DNA of 64,000 nt from Algoriphagus ratkowskyi (GTDB lineage Bacteria > Bacteroidota > Bacteroidia > Cytophagales > Cyclobacteriaceae): NCBI RefSeq assembly GCF_002150505.1, contig NZ_MSSV01000004.1, positions 62,001-126,000 on the forward strand, in the 5' to 3' direction. Position 1 is the stretch's first letter, and each line of letters opens with the position of its first letter. Position numbers and translations under genes: made by a program. Under the pieces are notes generated by a model, which did no database searches, had not been told where the DNA came from, and was given only the letters and a program-made list of their open reading frames with translations. Below, piece by piece: positions 45,072 through 54,297 of the stretch.

Positions 45072-45191
45072 GCTAAATTAGCTGCATCTATTGCAATAAT
45101 TTTGTTCAGAATCATTTATAGAGGGGTCGAATTAGAATTTATTTATAAATTTACCCCCATTGAAAAGTAAAATTTAATTAAGCCCTACTAT

Positions 45192-46316
45192 ATGAAATTT
45201 ATTGTTTCCTCTTCTGCCTTACTAAAGCAGCTTTCGGCAATCAACGGTGTGGTGACAACCAATCCCGTGGTGCCAATTTTGGAGAATTTTCTTTTTGAGA
45301 TTAAAGAGAGTCTTTTGACCATTACTGCATCTGATTTGCAGACTTCGATGATCACAGAAATCAACGTGGAGGCCAAAGAAGATGGAAATATCGCAGTGCC
45401 TGCAAAGATTTTGATAGAAACATTGAAAAATCTACCAGAGCAACCGGTGACTTTTAGCATTGATCATGACACCTATGCTGTAGAAATCAGCTCAGATAAC
45501 GGTCGCTACAGACTTGCAGGTGAGAATGCTACGGATTTCCCAAAAATCCCAACTGTAACTAACGCAACTTCTGTGGACATGTCTACTGAAGTTCTTTCTT
45601 CCGCAGTTTCTAATACTATTTTTGCAACTAGCTCAGACGAACTTCGTCCGGCGATGACGGGTGTGTACATCAACTTGAGTCCTACTAATACTACGTTTGT
45701 CGCAACTGACGGACATCGTTTGGTAAGGTATAGAAGAGTTGATATCGCTTCTCAGGAGTCAGCAACCTTGATCATACCTCGCAAAGCGTTGAACTTGTTG
45801 AAGTCAACTTTGTCTTCTGAAAACCTTCCTGTAACGGTAGAATTCAATCAGTCAAATGCCTATTTCAATTTCAACAACATCAAGATGATCTGTCGTCTGA
45901 TCGACGAGCGATTCCCTGATTACGAAAATGTGATTCCTTCAGAAAATCCTAACGTGATGACAATTAATCGTCAAGAGATCCTAAGTTCTTTGAGAAGAAT
46001 TGCGATCTATGCGAATAAGACTACGCATCAGGTAAGATTGAAATTGACTGGTAGTGAATTGATGATTTCTGCTGAGGATCTTGATTTCTCTAATGAAGCG
46101 AATGAAAGACTTTCTTGCGAGCACGATGGAGAGGATATCGAAATCGGATTCAATGCGAAATTCTTGGTAGAAATGCTGAATAACCTGTCTTGTAAAGAAG
46201 TAAGCTTGAAGTTCTCTGCGCCGAACCGTGCAGGTTTGATTCTTCCGGCTGAGCAAGACGAAAACGAAGACATCCTGATGCTAGTAATGCCAGTGATGCT
46301 CAATAACTACGTATAA
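45192..46316 (+). CDS. dnaN: DNA polymerase III beta subunit (sliding clamp)
   Basis: 374 aa with three repeated clamp folds (about 1-120, 128-245, 246-374). MKFIVSSSALLKQLSAINGVV, the TGVYINL region, ATDGHRLVRYRR (the conserved GHRL) and the C-terminal LVMPVMLNNYV are all recognisable. The dimeric ring tethers polymerase to DNA. No DnaA boxes or dnaA lie nearby, so this is not evidently an origin. A terminator follows. Confidence 0.98.
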   Translation: MKFIVSSSALLKQLSAINGVVTTNPVVPILENFLFEIKESLLTITASDLQTSMITEINVEAKEDGNIAVPAKILIETLKNLPEQPVTFSIDHDTYAVEISSDNGRYRLAGENATDFPKIPTVTNATSVDMSTEVLSSAVSNTIFATSSDELRPAMTGVYINLSPTNTTFVATDGHRLVRYRRVDIASQESATLIIPRKALNLLKSTLSSENLPVTVEFNQSNAYFNFNNIKMICRLIDERFPDYENVIPSENPNVMTINRQEILSSLRRIAIYANKTTHQVRLKLTGSELMISAEDLDFSNEANERLSCEHDGEDIEIGFNAKFLVEMLNNLSCKEVSLKFSAPNRAGLILPAEQDENEDILMLVMPVMLNNYV

Positions 46317-46339
46317 CAACCACAATCCATAAAGCGAAA

Positions 46340-46367
46340 AGCCCGGAGATTCCTTCGGGTTTTTTTT
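46340..46367 (+). terminator. dnaN terminator
   Basis: GCCCG / CGGGT hairpin (46341-46345, 46356-46360) followed by a T-tract. Confidence 0.75.
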
Positions 46368-46482
46368 GTGACTTTTTTTAACCGCTGAGTACACGGAGAA
46401 TTTTGCTGAGGGGGCAATTTATAGAGTTGTTTATTTTATCGTAAAAATTAGAGCAGAGACAGAAATTATAGGACTGAAATTT

Positions 46483-47013
46483 CTAAAAAAAACGATAGTA
46501 AAGACCTAGTCCGAGACTAGGGTCTATAGGATGTTCTACATAATCCGGATAAGAAGGGTTAGGCCCAGTTTTTTTATATTTGGTTCCTAATCTCGTTATT
46601 ATCCCTCCATCGAGGCTGATCCCAATTTTTCTCGAAATGTTAAATTCTCTTCCGATTCTAAGGTTGTACGACCAATTGAAAGTTCTCAGGTCAGTGTGGT
46701 TATAATCTTCCTTTCGAAGGACGATTCCATTTCGAAGGTACCAAGGCTTTCTTTGGCTTAGATCAGCTGTACCAGCAAAGTGATAAAAGAATTCTCCAGT
46801 GTAAATTTCAGGTTTGTTGATTTCCTTTTTTTTATTAAAATCTGTTCCAAACGCCAAGCCAACCTGCATTTGATTGAGTTGATATCTTACTCCCAGATTA
46901 AACCCTTCGTTGTGTCCGGTTGCAATTGATATATTTATCTTTTCACGCTGTTGACTATGGCCAATTTGTGACAGGATTAAGAGCGGCGTAATTAGGAATA
47001 AAAACTTTGACAT
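46483..47013 (-). CDS. Exported beta-strand-rich protein, probably outer membrane barrel
   Basis: 176 aa from the ATG at 47013, giving a signal peptide (MSKFLFLITPLLILSQIGHSQ). The mature part alternates polar and aromatic strands (INISIATGHNEGFNLGVRY, IYTGEFFYHFAG, WYLRNGIVLRKED, WSYNLRIGREFN, ISLDGGIITRLG) and ends LGLGLYYRFF with a C-terminal Phe. That is the pattern of a small outer-membrane barrel. No family was recognised. The frame extends upstream to 47064 without a signal-like start. Confidence 0.68.
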   Translation of the reverse strand: MSKFLFLITPLLILSQIGHSQQREKINISIATGHNEGFNLGVRYQLNQMQVGLAFGTDFNKKKEINKPEIYTGEFFYHFAGTADLSQRKPWYLRNGIVLRKEDYNHTDLRTFNWSYNLRIGREFNISRKIGISLDGGIITRLGTKYKKTGPNPSYPDYVEHPIDPSLGLGLYYRFF

Positions 47014-47074
47014 AGTAGAATGAGTGTTTTGAACTATCAATTTAAAAAAAAACACTATCGCCAAAATTTCATCC

Positions 47075-47314
47075 TTATTCGTCTTGTTTTTTCTTCGCGT
47101 CTCTTAAGGATTTTAGGTACAATCCCTCCACTCTTTCTCTTGCCCAAGGTGTTTTTCTAAGGAATTTCAAACTTGAATTAACTGAAGGTTCATGCGTAAA
47201 GCATCTGATGGTTATGCGCTCGCCAAGTTCCGGCCAACCATAGACTTCTACAAGATGCGCAACTATATCTGCGAGTTTGATTCCGTGAAGAGGATTGTTG
47301 GGTTGCGTTTCCAA
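47075..47314 (-). CDS. VF530 family (DUF2132) small DNA-binding protein
   Basis: 79 aa, typical length. The conserved blocks [56 protein letters not shown] and LYL are essentially complete. The family is a small alpha/beta fold reported as DNA-binding; its cellular role is unclear. The start is a TTG at 47314 because no ATG precedes the conserved region. The gap of about 150 bases to the VOC gene holds no further ORF. Confidence 0.85.
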   Translation of the reverse strand: METQPNNPLHGIKLADIVAHLVEVYGWPELGERITIRCFTHEPSVNSSLKFLRKTPWARERVEGLYLKSLRDAKKKQDE

Positions 47315-47465
47315 AAGGGAATTTAAAATGGGTGAATCTAAAATTATGAATTGTTTTGTATAATTCGGTTATGAGGTTTGGAAGTAGGAGCTAAACGTCC
47401 TAGTATATGCTTAAATAAAGCGGGAAAGCTACACCGGTCATCTAACATCGTACATCAAACAATTT

Positions 47466-47852
47466 TTATTTTCTTTCTATAAAATCCCAAAGGTTACCAT
47501 ACAGGTCTTTGAAAACTGAAACTGTTCCAAAGGCTTCCTCCGAAGGTTCTCGAATAAATTCTACGCCTTTGGCAGTGTAGTTATGATAGTCTCGATAGAA
47601 ATTGTCCGTATATAAAAAGAGAAAAACTCTGCCTCCAGATTGGAAGCCAATTTGATTTCGCTGTAATTCATCCGCAGCTTTTGCAAGTAAAAGCTGGCAA
47701 GAAGAGCCTGGAGGACAAACTCGTACCCAGCGCTTTACATCACTGAGATGGGTATCTTCGATCAATTCAAACCCCAATTTTTCAGTATAATATTCTATTG
47801 CCTCATCGTAATCTTTTACTAAAATTGCGATCTGCCCAAGTTGTTGTTTCAT
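47466..47852 (-). CDS. VOC superfamily (glyoxalase/bleomycin-resistance-like) protein
   Basis: 128 aa, a single VOC domain of two beta-alpha-beta3 modules: GQIAILVKDYDEAIEYYTEKLGFELIED, then VFLFLYTDNFYRDYHNYTAKGVEFIREP and the closing strand DLYGNLWDFIERK. Many VOC proteins bind a divalent metal; here candidate ligands are few beyond the C-terminal region, so enzyme activity cannot be assumed. It is monocistronic. Confidence 0.85.
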   Translation of the reverse strand: MKQQLGQIAILVKDYDEAIEYYTEKLGFELIEDTHLSDVKRWVRVCPPGSSCQLLLAKAADELQRNQIGFQSGGRVFLFLYTDNFYRDYHNYTAKGVEFIREPSEEAFGTVSVFKDLYGNLWDFIERK

Positions 47853-47885
47853 CTGCTTATTAAATCTTTATCATAGAGAAAAGTG

Positions 47886-47921
47886 AAATTTGGCTCCGAT
47901 CATATGCATGGAGCCAAAAGT
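47886..47921 (-). terminator. Terminator downstream of the TIM-barrel gene
   Basis: TTTGGCTCC (47889-47897) / GGAGCCAAA (47910-47918), 9-bp perfect stem. A T-containing tract follows on the minus strand. Confidence 0.55.
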
Positions 47922-47929
47922 GAACTTTA

Positions 47930-48868
47930 TTAGGCAAGTGAATTTCTCACCTCCTCCAGCTTCTCTCTGATCTCAATTATGCTTTCCCACTCTCTATCCT
48001 TGTCTCCATGCTCAATCCCAACATACTCGTGGAAGTCGTGAGAAAGCACGAGTTTCATCATTTTCGTATAGTCCAAAGGAGATTCATTTCCTTGATCATC
48101 CCAAACAACTGGCTTTAGACTTACGCCTTTTGCCTTAGGCATCAGTTCATCTATTCCGCGATAGGAATCGTAAGAAATAGCTTTTCCGTCTTTTTTAGAA
48201 ATTTGAAAATTCCCGAAATCAGGCAAAGTTCCAGCTCTCTGGTGATCTGCATTATTGATCATCTCAGCAAGCCATTTGCCATTACTTGAGAAACCACCAT
48301 GATTCTCGATCAAGACATTGATATCATAATCATCTGCAAATTCACATAGCTCATGTAAGCCAGCACTAGCGTAGTCTCTTGAAGTTTTATAGTCTTGCTC
48401 CGAAGTACTCCAAGGTATAGCTGAGTAGGCATTCACTCGGACAGAATGACAACCTAAGAACTTTGCAGCTTCTACCCATTTTTTATGATTTTCCACAGTT
48501 TGCGTCCGTTCTTCAGCAGTAGCTGCACCTAGCATACCTTCACCGTCGCACATAATAAGGACGGATCTTACTCCTTCACCGTCAGCCCGGGTTTTCATTT
48601 CCTTCAGGTAAGCCATGTCTTTGGCTTTATCTTTAAAGAACTGATTGACATATTCTACTGCGTCTATTCCAGCTTTTTTGGTGAGCTTCGCAAAGTCCAA
48701 GTGATCCATTTTTCCAGCGAAAAGTTGTTTGTTCAGAGACCATTCTGCAAGAGAGATTTTAAATAAGTGATCAGCCTTTAATGATGAAAAAGCCATTTGA
48801 GGCATCCCTAGGCCTATTGCTGCTGTAGCAAGACCAGCAGTTTTGAGAAAGTTTCTTCTGTTATTCAT
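47930..48868 (-). CDS. Tat-exported sugar phosphate isomerase/epimerase-like TIM barrel
   Basis: 312 aa. A twin-arginine signal (MNNRRNFLKTAGLATAAIG) precedes an AP-endonuclease-2-type barrel: ISLAEWSLN, AGIDAVEYVNQFF, LGCHSVRVNAYS, the metal-binding IENHGG and LPDFGNFQI. Family members isomerise or epimerise sugars with a divalent metal. Export plus adjacency to an exported Gfo/Idh oxidoreductase on the same strand suggests a periplasmic sugar-modifying pair. The 97-base gap leaves co-transcription open. Confidence 0.86.
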   Translation of the reverse strand: MNNRRNFLKTAGLATAAIGLGMPQMAFSSLKADHLFKISLAEWSLNKQLFAGKMDHLDFAKLTKKAGIDAVEYVNQFFKDKAKDMAYLKEMKTRADGEGVRSVLIMCDGEGMLGAATAEERTQTVENHKKWVEAAKFLGCHSVRVNAYSAIPWSTSEQDYKTSRDYASAGLHELCEFADDYDINVLIENHGGFSSNGKWLAEMINNADHQRAGTLPDFGNFQISKKDGKAISYDSYRGIDELMPKAKGVSLKPVVWDDQGNESPLDYTKMMKLVLSHDFHEYVGIEHGDKDREWESIIEIREKLEEVRNSLA

Positions 48869-48965
48869 GATACGATTGGGTAAATGGGTTACGTATTGTG
48901 TTGAGATTTTTGATGAAATTTTAAAGTGTCTACTGGGTGTTGAAAACTGAACACTGCGTACAAGT

Positions 48966-50480
48966 TCACATTTCCCAGCCTTTTCTATAGTCTCTAGTTA
49001 GAAATTTATTTGCTTCAGCGTCATTTGTAATTTTCAAGGTAGGCGAATCGAAATCCACTTTTTTTCCTGCTCTCAAAGCTACAGCGCCGAGATTGATCGA
49101 GTCAGTGATCGTTTGGGCCCGGATAAAACTACCCGGTGTTTGCTTTCCAGATTGGATAGCTTCTACCCAAGCAGAAGTATTCCGCTCTACCTTATCAGAA
49201 TCGATTCGTTCGGACGTTGCACGAGTAGCCATTTTACTTTCTGGAAGAAGCACTGGGTCCTCTCCTCTGAATCCTCCTAAAATTTTACCTTTTGTGCCTA
49301 CGAACATCAATCCTTCCTTTGGCGTGTCTTTGCCATCTATTTCCAATTCCTCAGGAGCAAAAGGCTTCATTCCGCCATCATACCAGAATAGATCAAAAGC
49401 AGGCAGCGAAGCTTGGTCAGGAAATTTCCATTTGATCATACAGCTTGCTGGGAAAGCCACATCGTTCTCCACCCATTGATACACAGAGTTTACCTCTTCA
49501 CGCGTGGTGGTTCCAAATGCTCGGGCACTTGTAGGGGAGTTTGTGATTCCCAGCGTTTCAAATAGGGGAAAAAGACTGTAATGTCCCATATCTGCCACCG
49601 AACCTCCGCCGAAATCATACCAGCCACGGAAGACATTGTGTGTGTAGTTTTTGTGATAATCCATTTCTGGAACAGGTCCCAACCACAGATCCCAGTTAAA
49701 TCCTTCAGGTATAGTTTCGACACCAGCTGGTCTCTTGGTCCATTGCTGCCAAGCCGGTCTATAAGACCAATTGTGGATTTCTTTCAATTCGCCGATAAAT
49801 CCAGCATCCATCCAAGTTTTGATTTGGCTATATTCTGGGCGATCGGACCAAGCCAATAAGTGAGTGATAACTCCACTTGATTTTGCCTTTTCTATCACTT
49901 TTCTTCCTTCGAGAAGTCTGTTGGAAATAGGCTTATGAGTGACAACATGAATTTCTTGATCCATTGCTGCGATAGCAATAGAAGCATGAGTATGGTCCGG
50001 AGTCATGATTTTTACTGCATCTATTTCTGTTTCTTTTGCAAATAGCTCCCGATAATCCTCGTAGGATGTGCAGCCTTTATACCTTCCGGAAGGTTTGTGT
50101 TTTGCATAATATTTTTCCACATACGCTTGTCCTGCATCTCTTCCTCCCGCAATTCCTTTCACATTACTCCACCAGGTGTCATCTCCAAGTGTTTTCCGCA
50201 TGTCGTTTCTGATTCCATGAGGAGACCAGTCAATGTAATCCTCCGAGTATTTATTCACATCACAAACTGCAACTACACGGACTTTTGGGTTTTGTAAAAG
50301 CTCTCCCATTTCTCTTAATCCTTGAGTACCACAACCAATATTTGCAACTGCGATTTGATCAGAAGGAGGGGTCTTTCCAAGCCCAGCAATTACATTCGAT
50401 GGGACGATGGATATAGAAGCCGCTACTGTTGCTGCCGAGCCGAGAAATTCTCTTCGGTTCAAATTCTTTATTGGGGCCAT
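48966..50480 (-). CDS. Tat-exported Gfo/Idh/MocA family oxidoreductase
   Basis: 504 aa. The Tat signal NRREFLGSAATVAASISIV is followed by IAVANIGCGTQG (NAD-binding, about 43-54), KIMTPDHTHASIA, the HVVTHKPISN block equivalent to the EKP motif (here HKP) and a long C-terminal domain with DFGGGSVADMGHYSLFPLFETLG. The length and WDLWLGP motif match the large exported oxidoreductases abundant in Bacteroidota and Planctomycetes. The substrate is likely a sugar derivative. It is divergent from the sulfatase gene. Confidence 0.87.
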   Translation of the reverse strand: MAPIKNLNRREFLGSAATVAASISIVPSNVIAGLGKTPPSDQIAVANIGCGTQGLREMGELLQNPKVRVVAVCDVNKYSEDYIDWSPHGIRNDMRKTLGDDTWWSNVKGIAGGRDAGQAYVEKYYAKHKPSGRYKGCTSYEDYRELFAKETEIDAVKIMTPDHTHASIAIAAMDQEIHVVTHKPISNRLLEGRKVIEKAKSSGVITHLLAWSDRPEYSQIKTWMDAGFIGELKEIHNWSYRPAWQQWTKRPAGVETIPEGFNWDLWLGPVPEMDYHKNYTHNVFRGWYDFGGGSVADMGHYSLFPLFETLGITNSPTSARAFGTTTREEVNSVYQWVENDVAFPASCMIKWKFPDQASLPAFDLFWYDGGMKPFAPEELEIDGKDTPKEGLMFVGTKGKILGGFRGEDPVLLPESKMATRATSERIDSDKVERNTSAWVEAIQSGKQTPGSFIRAQTITDSINLGAVALRAGKKVDFDSPTLKITNDAEANKFLTRDYRKGWEM

Positions 50481-50655
50481 AATTGGATTCAGCGAGTTAG
50501 ACTTTTAAGTTACCAAAGCTGAACTTGATTCCAAAGAGACTTGCTTTAAAGACAGATAAGTGAATTGTTTAAAACCTCCTGGTCAGGATGATAATTGTCA
50601 GGTTTTGGCTTTTATTGTAAAAGGAACAACTTGAATTGCTCAAATCACTATACCT

Positions 50656-52287
50656 ATGAAGCATATACTTTCCATTTTTCTTCTTTCATTTTTGTGTTTT
50701 TCCTGTCAAAAGGAATCAGCTTCACCTACAGAAGTAGCATACCCCGAGCGACCTAATATCCTTTGGATCGTGAATGAGGATATGTCTCCAGAGCATTTGG
50801 GAGCATATGGCGGAACAGGAGGCAAAACTCCAGTTCTGGATTCCTTAGCAAAAGCAGGCGTGATGTTCACAAATGCTTTCTCTACAGCGGGAGTTTGTGC
50901 ACCTAGTCGAGCTGCACTAATCACGGGAGCTTATCAGACGTCGATAGGTGCGATGCATATGAGGACAGTCGGCATGTCAAAAGGTAATGAGTCTGCATAC
51001 CCTCCGGATCACAAGTCCTATTCTGCTATGATCCCTGAAGGAATGCATGGTTATCCTGAGTATTTACGAATGGCGGGATACTATACAAGTAATAATGTAA
51101 AGGAGGATTTCCAGTTTGTCGCACCCGGAACGATGTGGGATGAGAGCAGCAATACGGCGCACTGGAGAAATCGCAAAGATCCAAATCAGCCTTTTTTCTC
51201 AATATTCAATTATACTATAACACATGAATCTCAAGTTTGGGCGAGGGAAAAAGAGGAGTTATTGATAGATCCTGCAGACGTAACTGTGCCTCCTGTATAT
51301 CCTGACGATTCAATTACTCGCAGGACTTTAGCTCGGTTTATCACAAATGTGATGCGTTTTGATGCCCAAGTGGGTGAGCTCCTCCAGCAGTTAAAGGATG
51401 ATGGATTATATGAGAACACGATTATTTTCTATTACTCAGATCATGGCGATGGAATGCCTTATTACAAGCGTGAGCTGTATGATAGAGGGTTGAGAGTTCC
51501 TCTTTTTATCAAAGCTCCTTTTATCAAAGCTGGGTCAGTGGATGAACAGCTGGTGAGCTTTGTGGATTTTGGACCGACAGTTCTGTCTCTCGCAGGAGTG
51601 AAAATACCGGATAACATGCAGGGGCAAGCTTTCATGGGGAAGCAGAAATCAGCGCCTAGAAAGTACATCTATGCTGCGCGGGATAGGATGGATTCTGAAG
51701 TTGATCGTGTGCGTGCTGTTAGCGATGGCCGATATAAGTACATCAAAAACTACATGCCCGAAAAGCCCAATTATCAAAATATACGCTACAGGTTAAGTAA
51801 TCCTCTGATGGTACATTTGTTAGAATTGCATGAGCAAGGCAAATTGGATGCAAATCAAGAGCGATGGTTTGATGAAACAAAACCAGATGAAGAGCTTTAT
51901 GATACCCAATCAGATTCCTATGAATTCAATAATTTGGCTGGAAATCCTGACTTTGCAGATAAGCTCTCTGAGCTGCGTCAAGCTCATCTGAAATGGATAG
52001 ATGACTATGGGGATCTAGCAGCAATGCCAGAAATGGAGATGGTAAATGAATGGTGGGGCGGAGCAGATCATGCACCTATTACTGAGCCAGTGCAAATGCG
52101 TTACGAGGAGGGGAGAGTTTCACTTTCTTCAGCAACAAAAGGTGCTTCAATCGGCTTCAAAAAAAGTACTACTGATGTATGGTCAGTTTATCAAGTTCCA
52201 TTTGAGATGAAGGCTGGGGATTCACTTTATGTGCTTGCGCATCGAATTGGGTATGAACCTAGCAAGGATGCTTTGATACTGAAGTAG
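50656..52287 (+). CDS. Sulfatase (S1 family) lipoprotein
   Basis: 543 aa. A lipoprotein signal (SIFLLSFLCFSC, Cys17) precedes RPNILWIVNEDMSPEHLGAYGG, the metal-binding start of the alkaline-phosphatase-like domain. The modification motif C81-A-P-S-R would give formylglycine. YYSDHGDGMPYYKRELYDRGLRVPLFI supplies further metal and catalytic residues. The pattern resembles N-sulfoglucosamine sulfohydrolase-like enzymes, but the substrate is not certain. A short C-terminal beta domain is appended. It is divergent from the Gfo/Idh gene. Confidence 0.9.
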   Translation: MKHILSIFLLSFLCFSCQKESASPTEVAYPERPNILWIVNEDMSPEHLGAYGGTGGKTPVLDSLAKAGVMFTNAFSTAGVCAPSRAALITGAYQTSIGAMHMRTVGMSKGNESAYPPDHKSYSAMIPEGMHGYPEYLRMAGYYTSNNVKEDFQFVAPGTMWDESSNTAHWRNRKDPNQPFFSIFNYTITHESQVWAREKEELLIDPADVTVPPVYPDDSITRRTLARFITNVMRFDAQVGELLQQLKDDGLYENTIIFYYSDHGDGMPYYKRELYDRGLRVPLFIKAPFIKAGSVDEQLVSFVDFGPTVLSLAGVKIPDNMQGQAFMGKQKSAPRKYIYAARDRMDSEVDRVRAVSDGRYKYIKNYMPEKPNYQNIRYRLSNPLMVHLLELHEQGKLDANQERWFDETKPDEELYDTQSDSYEFNNLAGNPDFADKLSELRQAHLKWIDDYGDLAAMPEMEMVNEWWGGADHAPITEPVQMRYEEGRVSLSSATKGASIGFKKSTTDVWSVYQVPFEMKAGDSLYVLAHRIGYEPSKDALILK

Positions 52288-52309
52288 CATGTTTTTTCGG
52301 GAGTTTGTA

Positions 52310-52405
52310 ATTTTGTATGCTGTTCGCGATATGCAATCCACGCGCATTTATCAGAGGATTTCTAATCCATTTAGAATAGGAATGTAGGGTTGTAAACCTG
52401 TTGAT
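52310..52405. repeat. Degenerate palindromic repeats downstream of the sulfatase
   Basis: Three short pairings in a row: CGCGAT...ACGCGC (imperfect), GGATT/AATCC and AGGGTT/AACCT, each around a TGCA- or GTA-type centre. It looks like a decayed REP-like element; no ORF is present. Confidence 0.35.
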
Positions 52406-52456
52406 AATACTTCAAGAGTGCTTCTCGAAGAGCTGTTTTTGACTAATAAATTGAGG

Positions 52457-52474
52457 AGCCATAATGGCTTTTTA
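52457..52474 (+). terminator. Terminator downstream of the sulfatase
   Basis: AGCCA-TAA-TGGCT hairpin followed by TTTTT. Confidence 0.55.
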
Positions 52475-52501
52475 GCTGTTACAATCCCTATTAGTTGAGT
52501 A

Positions 52502-53302
52502 TTACTTCTTTGCTAACTGTCGTATTTCCACTTTTCTAAAAAATATTTCTGCACCTTCCGATTGAATTTGAATGCGACCTTTACTCGGTTTGACATTTGA
52601 AGTGTAATTTACCAACACACCATTTAAGTAAATAGTGATCTCATTCCCATCAACTACACATTCTACTTTATTCCACTCACCTACTGGTTTTTCCACGTCC
52701 TGTGAACCACGAAAATTAATCTCGTCTTTCCAGTTTGGATCACGTCCATACCAATTGATTCTGCCCAGATTAATAGTTGCAAGTTCACCTTTAGATTGAA
52801 AAACATAAGAGCTGCCCTGCTTTTCCGAAGCCACTGGACTAGTTATACTGAAATCTTTACTTCCATCTCCTACCACAATAAAATCACCGGTACCGCCTTC
52901 TATTACTTGACACTCGATGGAGTGCATCCAAATTCCATCCGAAGCTCCATCTTCACCCACAGAATGCAATAGAATGCCTGAGTCTCTGGCATTTTCCAAT
53001 CTGGGAGCAAAAGTCTTTCCACCCCATTTGAATTCAACGATGAGCCGATAATTCTCAAATTCCTGATTAGTAGTAATGCCTCCCCATTCCTCACCAGAAA
53101 TCCGGATCATCCCATCATTTACAGTGAAGACATTTTTCGGATCGATATCACGCCCCCGATTTTGCAAAAAAGTGTACCAGCCATCAAGATTTTTTCCATT
53201 AAATAGTTTAATGTGGTTTTTTAAGTCTGATTTGGATTGGTTTTGGCAAAAGGCGGCTGAAGTCACAATCAATAAAAGAGATAAAAGGATAATTCTTTTC
53301 AT
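52502..53302 (-). CDS. Exported DUF1080 (3-keto-disaccharide hydrolase-like) protein
   Basis: 266 aa from the ATG at 53302 with a signal peptide (KRIILLSLLLIVTSAAFC); the Cys may be lipidated. The DUF1080 lectin-like fold shows IKLFNGKNLDGWYTFL, EFENYRLIVEFKWGG, DSGILLHS, the IECQVIEGGTGDF block and WNKVECVVDGNEITIYLNGVLV. DUF1080 proteins accompany exported Gfo/Idh oxidoreductases and some hydrolyse 3-keto-glycosides, which fits the neighbours here. The frame extends upstream to 53338. Confidence 0.88.
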   Translation of the reverse strand: MKRIILLSLLLIVTSAAFCQNQSKSDLKNHIKLFNGKNLDGWYTFLQNRGRDIDPKNVFTVNDGMIRISGEEWGGITTNQEFENYRLIVEFKWGGKTFAPRLENARDSGILLHSVGEDGASDGIWMHSIECQVIEGGTGDFIVVGDGSKDFSITSPVASEKQGSSYVFQSKGELATINLGRINWYGRDPNWKDEINFRGSQDVEKPVGEWNKVECVVDGNEITIYLNGVLVNYTSNVKPSKGRIQIQSEGAEIFFRKVEIRQLAKK

Positions 53303-53380
53303 GAGAAGTTGTTGCTTTGACAGCATGCGTATAAACATAGTAATTGATAGGCATGAAAGAAAGTTTAAGACTCTACACTC

Positions 53381-54139
53381 TTAACCCACTAAAATCCCGC
53401 CATCAATCGTATAAGCGGCACCAGTGATCCAGGATGCTTCATCGGAAACCAGAAACAAAGCCAACGAAGCGATATCTTCAGGTTTTCCAAGGCGCTTCAT
53501 TAAGGTATTATTGGCTGTTTGCTGTACGATGGTGTCCGGGTCATCAAATGCTTTGGCTGAATCCCATATCATGGGGGTGTCAACTGGGCCGGGACAAATT
53601 GTGTTCACGCGGATAGTTGGGCTATAATCTAGCGCCATTTCTTTCACGAGTGCTACTAAGGCTGCTTTGCTCCCGCAATAGGCAGCATGGTTTGGAAAGC
53701 TTTTTACCGCTGCTATCGAACTAGTAGCGAGAATGACGCCCTTTCCATTTTTTTGCATCTCCGGAATCGCATAGCGGCTCAGGTAGAATACAGAATTCAG
53801 ATTGGTATTGAATGTTTCGTTCCAATCTTCAATGGAAATGTCCGTCACCGATCCCAAACCTAGCTTTCCGGCATTGGTCACTATGATGTCTAGCTTTCCA
53901 AAATGATGAACTGCTTCCTGAACGAGTTTTTCATTCACGGCTATTTCAGAGACATCTCCAGCAACAAAAATCACTTTTCCGCCTTTTTGCATTAGATCTT
54001 TCTCTAATTCCTTGCCTCGAAGCTCATCACGACCGCTCAAAATAACTGAAGCTCCTTCGCTGACAAATCGCTCCGCCATAGCTTTTCCCATGCCACTTGT
54101 AGCTCCGGTGATGATGGCAGTTTTTCCTTGTAATCTCAT
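53381..54139 (-). CDS. SDR family NAD(P)-dependent oxidoreductase
   Basis: 252 aa classical SDR. TGATSGMG (cofactor), IVTNAGKLG, ATSSIAAVKS (catalytic Ser) and YCGSK (YxxxK) are present. The C-terminus GSDEASWITGAAYTIDGGILV-type ending (here VSDEASWITGAAYTIDGG) is standard for this group. It lies just upstream of the DUF1080 gene on the same strand (78-base gap) and may act on the same sugar intermediates, which is inference. Confidence 0.9.
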   Translation of the reverse strand: MRLQGKTAIITGATSGMGKAMAERFVSEGASVILSGRDELRGKELEKDLMQKGGKVIFVAGDVSEIAVNEKLVQEAVHHFGKLDIIVTNAGKLGLGSVTDISIEDWNETFNTNLNSVFYLSRYAIPEMQKNGKGVILATSSIAAVKSFPNHAAYCGSKAALVALVKEMALDYSPTIRVNTICPGPVDTPMIWDSAKAFDDPDTIVQQTANNTLMKRLGKPEDIASLALFLVSDEASWITGAAYTIDGGILVG

Positions 54140-54297
54140 TTTTAGTTGTCTTTATTTCAGGTTAATTCTCTGATGATTTCCTTTTTAGAATAGTTGACAT
54201 TATAGTAAAGCTCATAGACTTTCTGACGCAGCTTGCAAAGCTTGAAGAGGGTTTGAAAACATACAAGATCATGACTGAAAATATACAAAAGATGTTT

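Noticed and set aside
45072..45191. Replication origin next to dnaN
   Set aside because: No DnaA-box cluster, no dnaA and no AT-rich repeat block was found; dnaN away from oriC is common in this phylum.
46374..46402. Repeat shared with 19460-19495 (T-run followed by AACCGC and a CGGAGA/CGGGGA motif)
   Set aside because: The match is short and interrupted. It may be a common intergenic motif, but two weak copies are not enough to call an element.
47395..47460. Possible repeat fragment with CGGTCATCTAACATCG
   Set aside because: No second copy was found in the window beyond a few shared bases.
54157..54297. In-frame open stretch of about 47 codons between the M20 peptidase stop and the upstream SDR (minus strand), with a protein-like end KVYELYYNVNYSKKEII
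   Set aside because: It has no ATG (only a TTG at 54288) and no promoter or terminator of its own, and an open stretch of this length arises readily by chance. Stop-codon read-through of the peptidase has no supporting signal.
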